Positions 5,310 to 5,327 of a DNA stretch of 5,327 nt are shown piece by piece. Each line of letters opens with the position of its first letter. Position 1 is the first letter of the stretch. The notes under the pieces were generated by a model that did no database searches, was not told the DNA's origin, and was given only the letters and a program-made list of their open reading frames with translations. Source of the DNA: Oscillospiraceae bacterium (lineage in GTDB: Bacteria > Bacillota > Clostridia > Oscillospirales > Ruminococcaceae); contig JAEDGE010000126.1 in the NCBI GenBank assembly GCA_016297675.1, forward strand, positions 1-5,327. Reading direction: 5' to 3'. A program made the translations under genes and the position numbers.

Positions 5310-5327
5310 GAATCCCGATGGTTATTA

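Overview
The window looks like chromosomal DNA of a Gram-positive Firmicute, most likely a gut or rumen Ruminococcus or relative in the Oscillospiraceae. The grounds are strong AGGAGG-type ribosome binding sites, near-consensus sigma-A promoters, a lepA/hemW neighbourhood typical of Firmicutes, and a secreted-protein leader ending in ITAEAD, a style I associate with Ruminococcus exoproteins. The genus is inferred from style, not from a database match.

Layout: almost everything is on the minus strand. Reading that strand from right to left: an extended -10 promoter (about 4934-4905), a small lipoprotein (4869-4564, probably starting at TTG), a two-helix membrane protein with a YcxB-like tail (4557-4006), the ribosomal GTPase lepA/EF4 (3980-2178), a 172-bp gap holding a 132-bp element with inverted-repeat ends (2171-2040), a 77-residue protein of unknown function (2005-1772), a two-CXXC zinc-ribbon membrane protein (1747-1412), and the radical-SAM heme chaperone hemW (1422-337), which overlaps the previous gene by 11 bp. 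Gaps inside each gene block are 6-25 bp or negative, so there are probably two translational blocks: lipoprotein-YcxB-lepA and 77aa-zinc ribbon-hemW. They may form one operon with partial read-through at the hairpin after lepA.

On the plus strand at the right edge, a perfect TTGACA-17-TATAAT promoter and a strong ribosome binding site drive a secreted-protein gene that stops after 66 codons. A +1 change of frame near the stop continues as ...KNPDGY, so this looks like the frameshifted start of a longer exported protein that runs off the window.

The left 336 bp, downstream of hemW, appear non-coding and are dominated by a string of inverted repeats (9-33, 80-144, 152-181, 179-274). Part of this string is recognisably the same repeat family as the element after lepA. 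The most interesting signal here is therefore an intergenic, palindrome-rich repeat family at the 3' ends of both housekeeping genes. I found no tRNA, rRNA, CRISPR array, transposase or obvious defence system.
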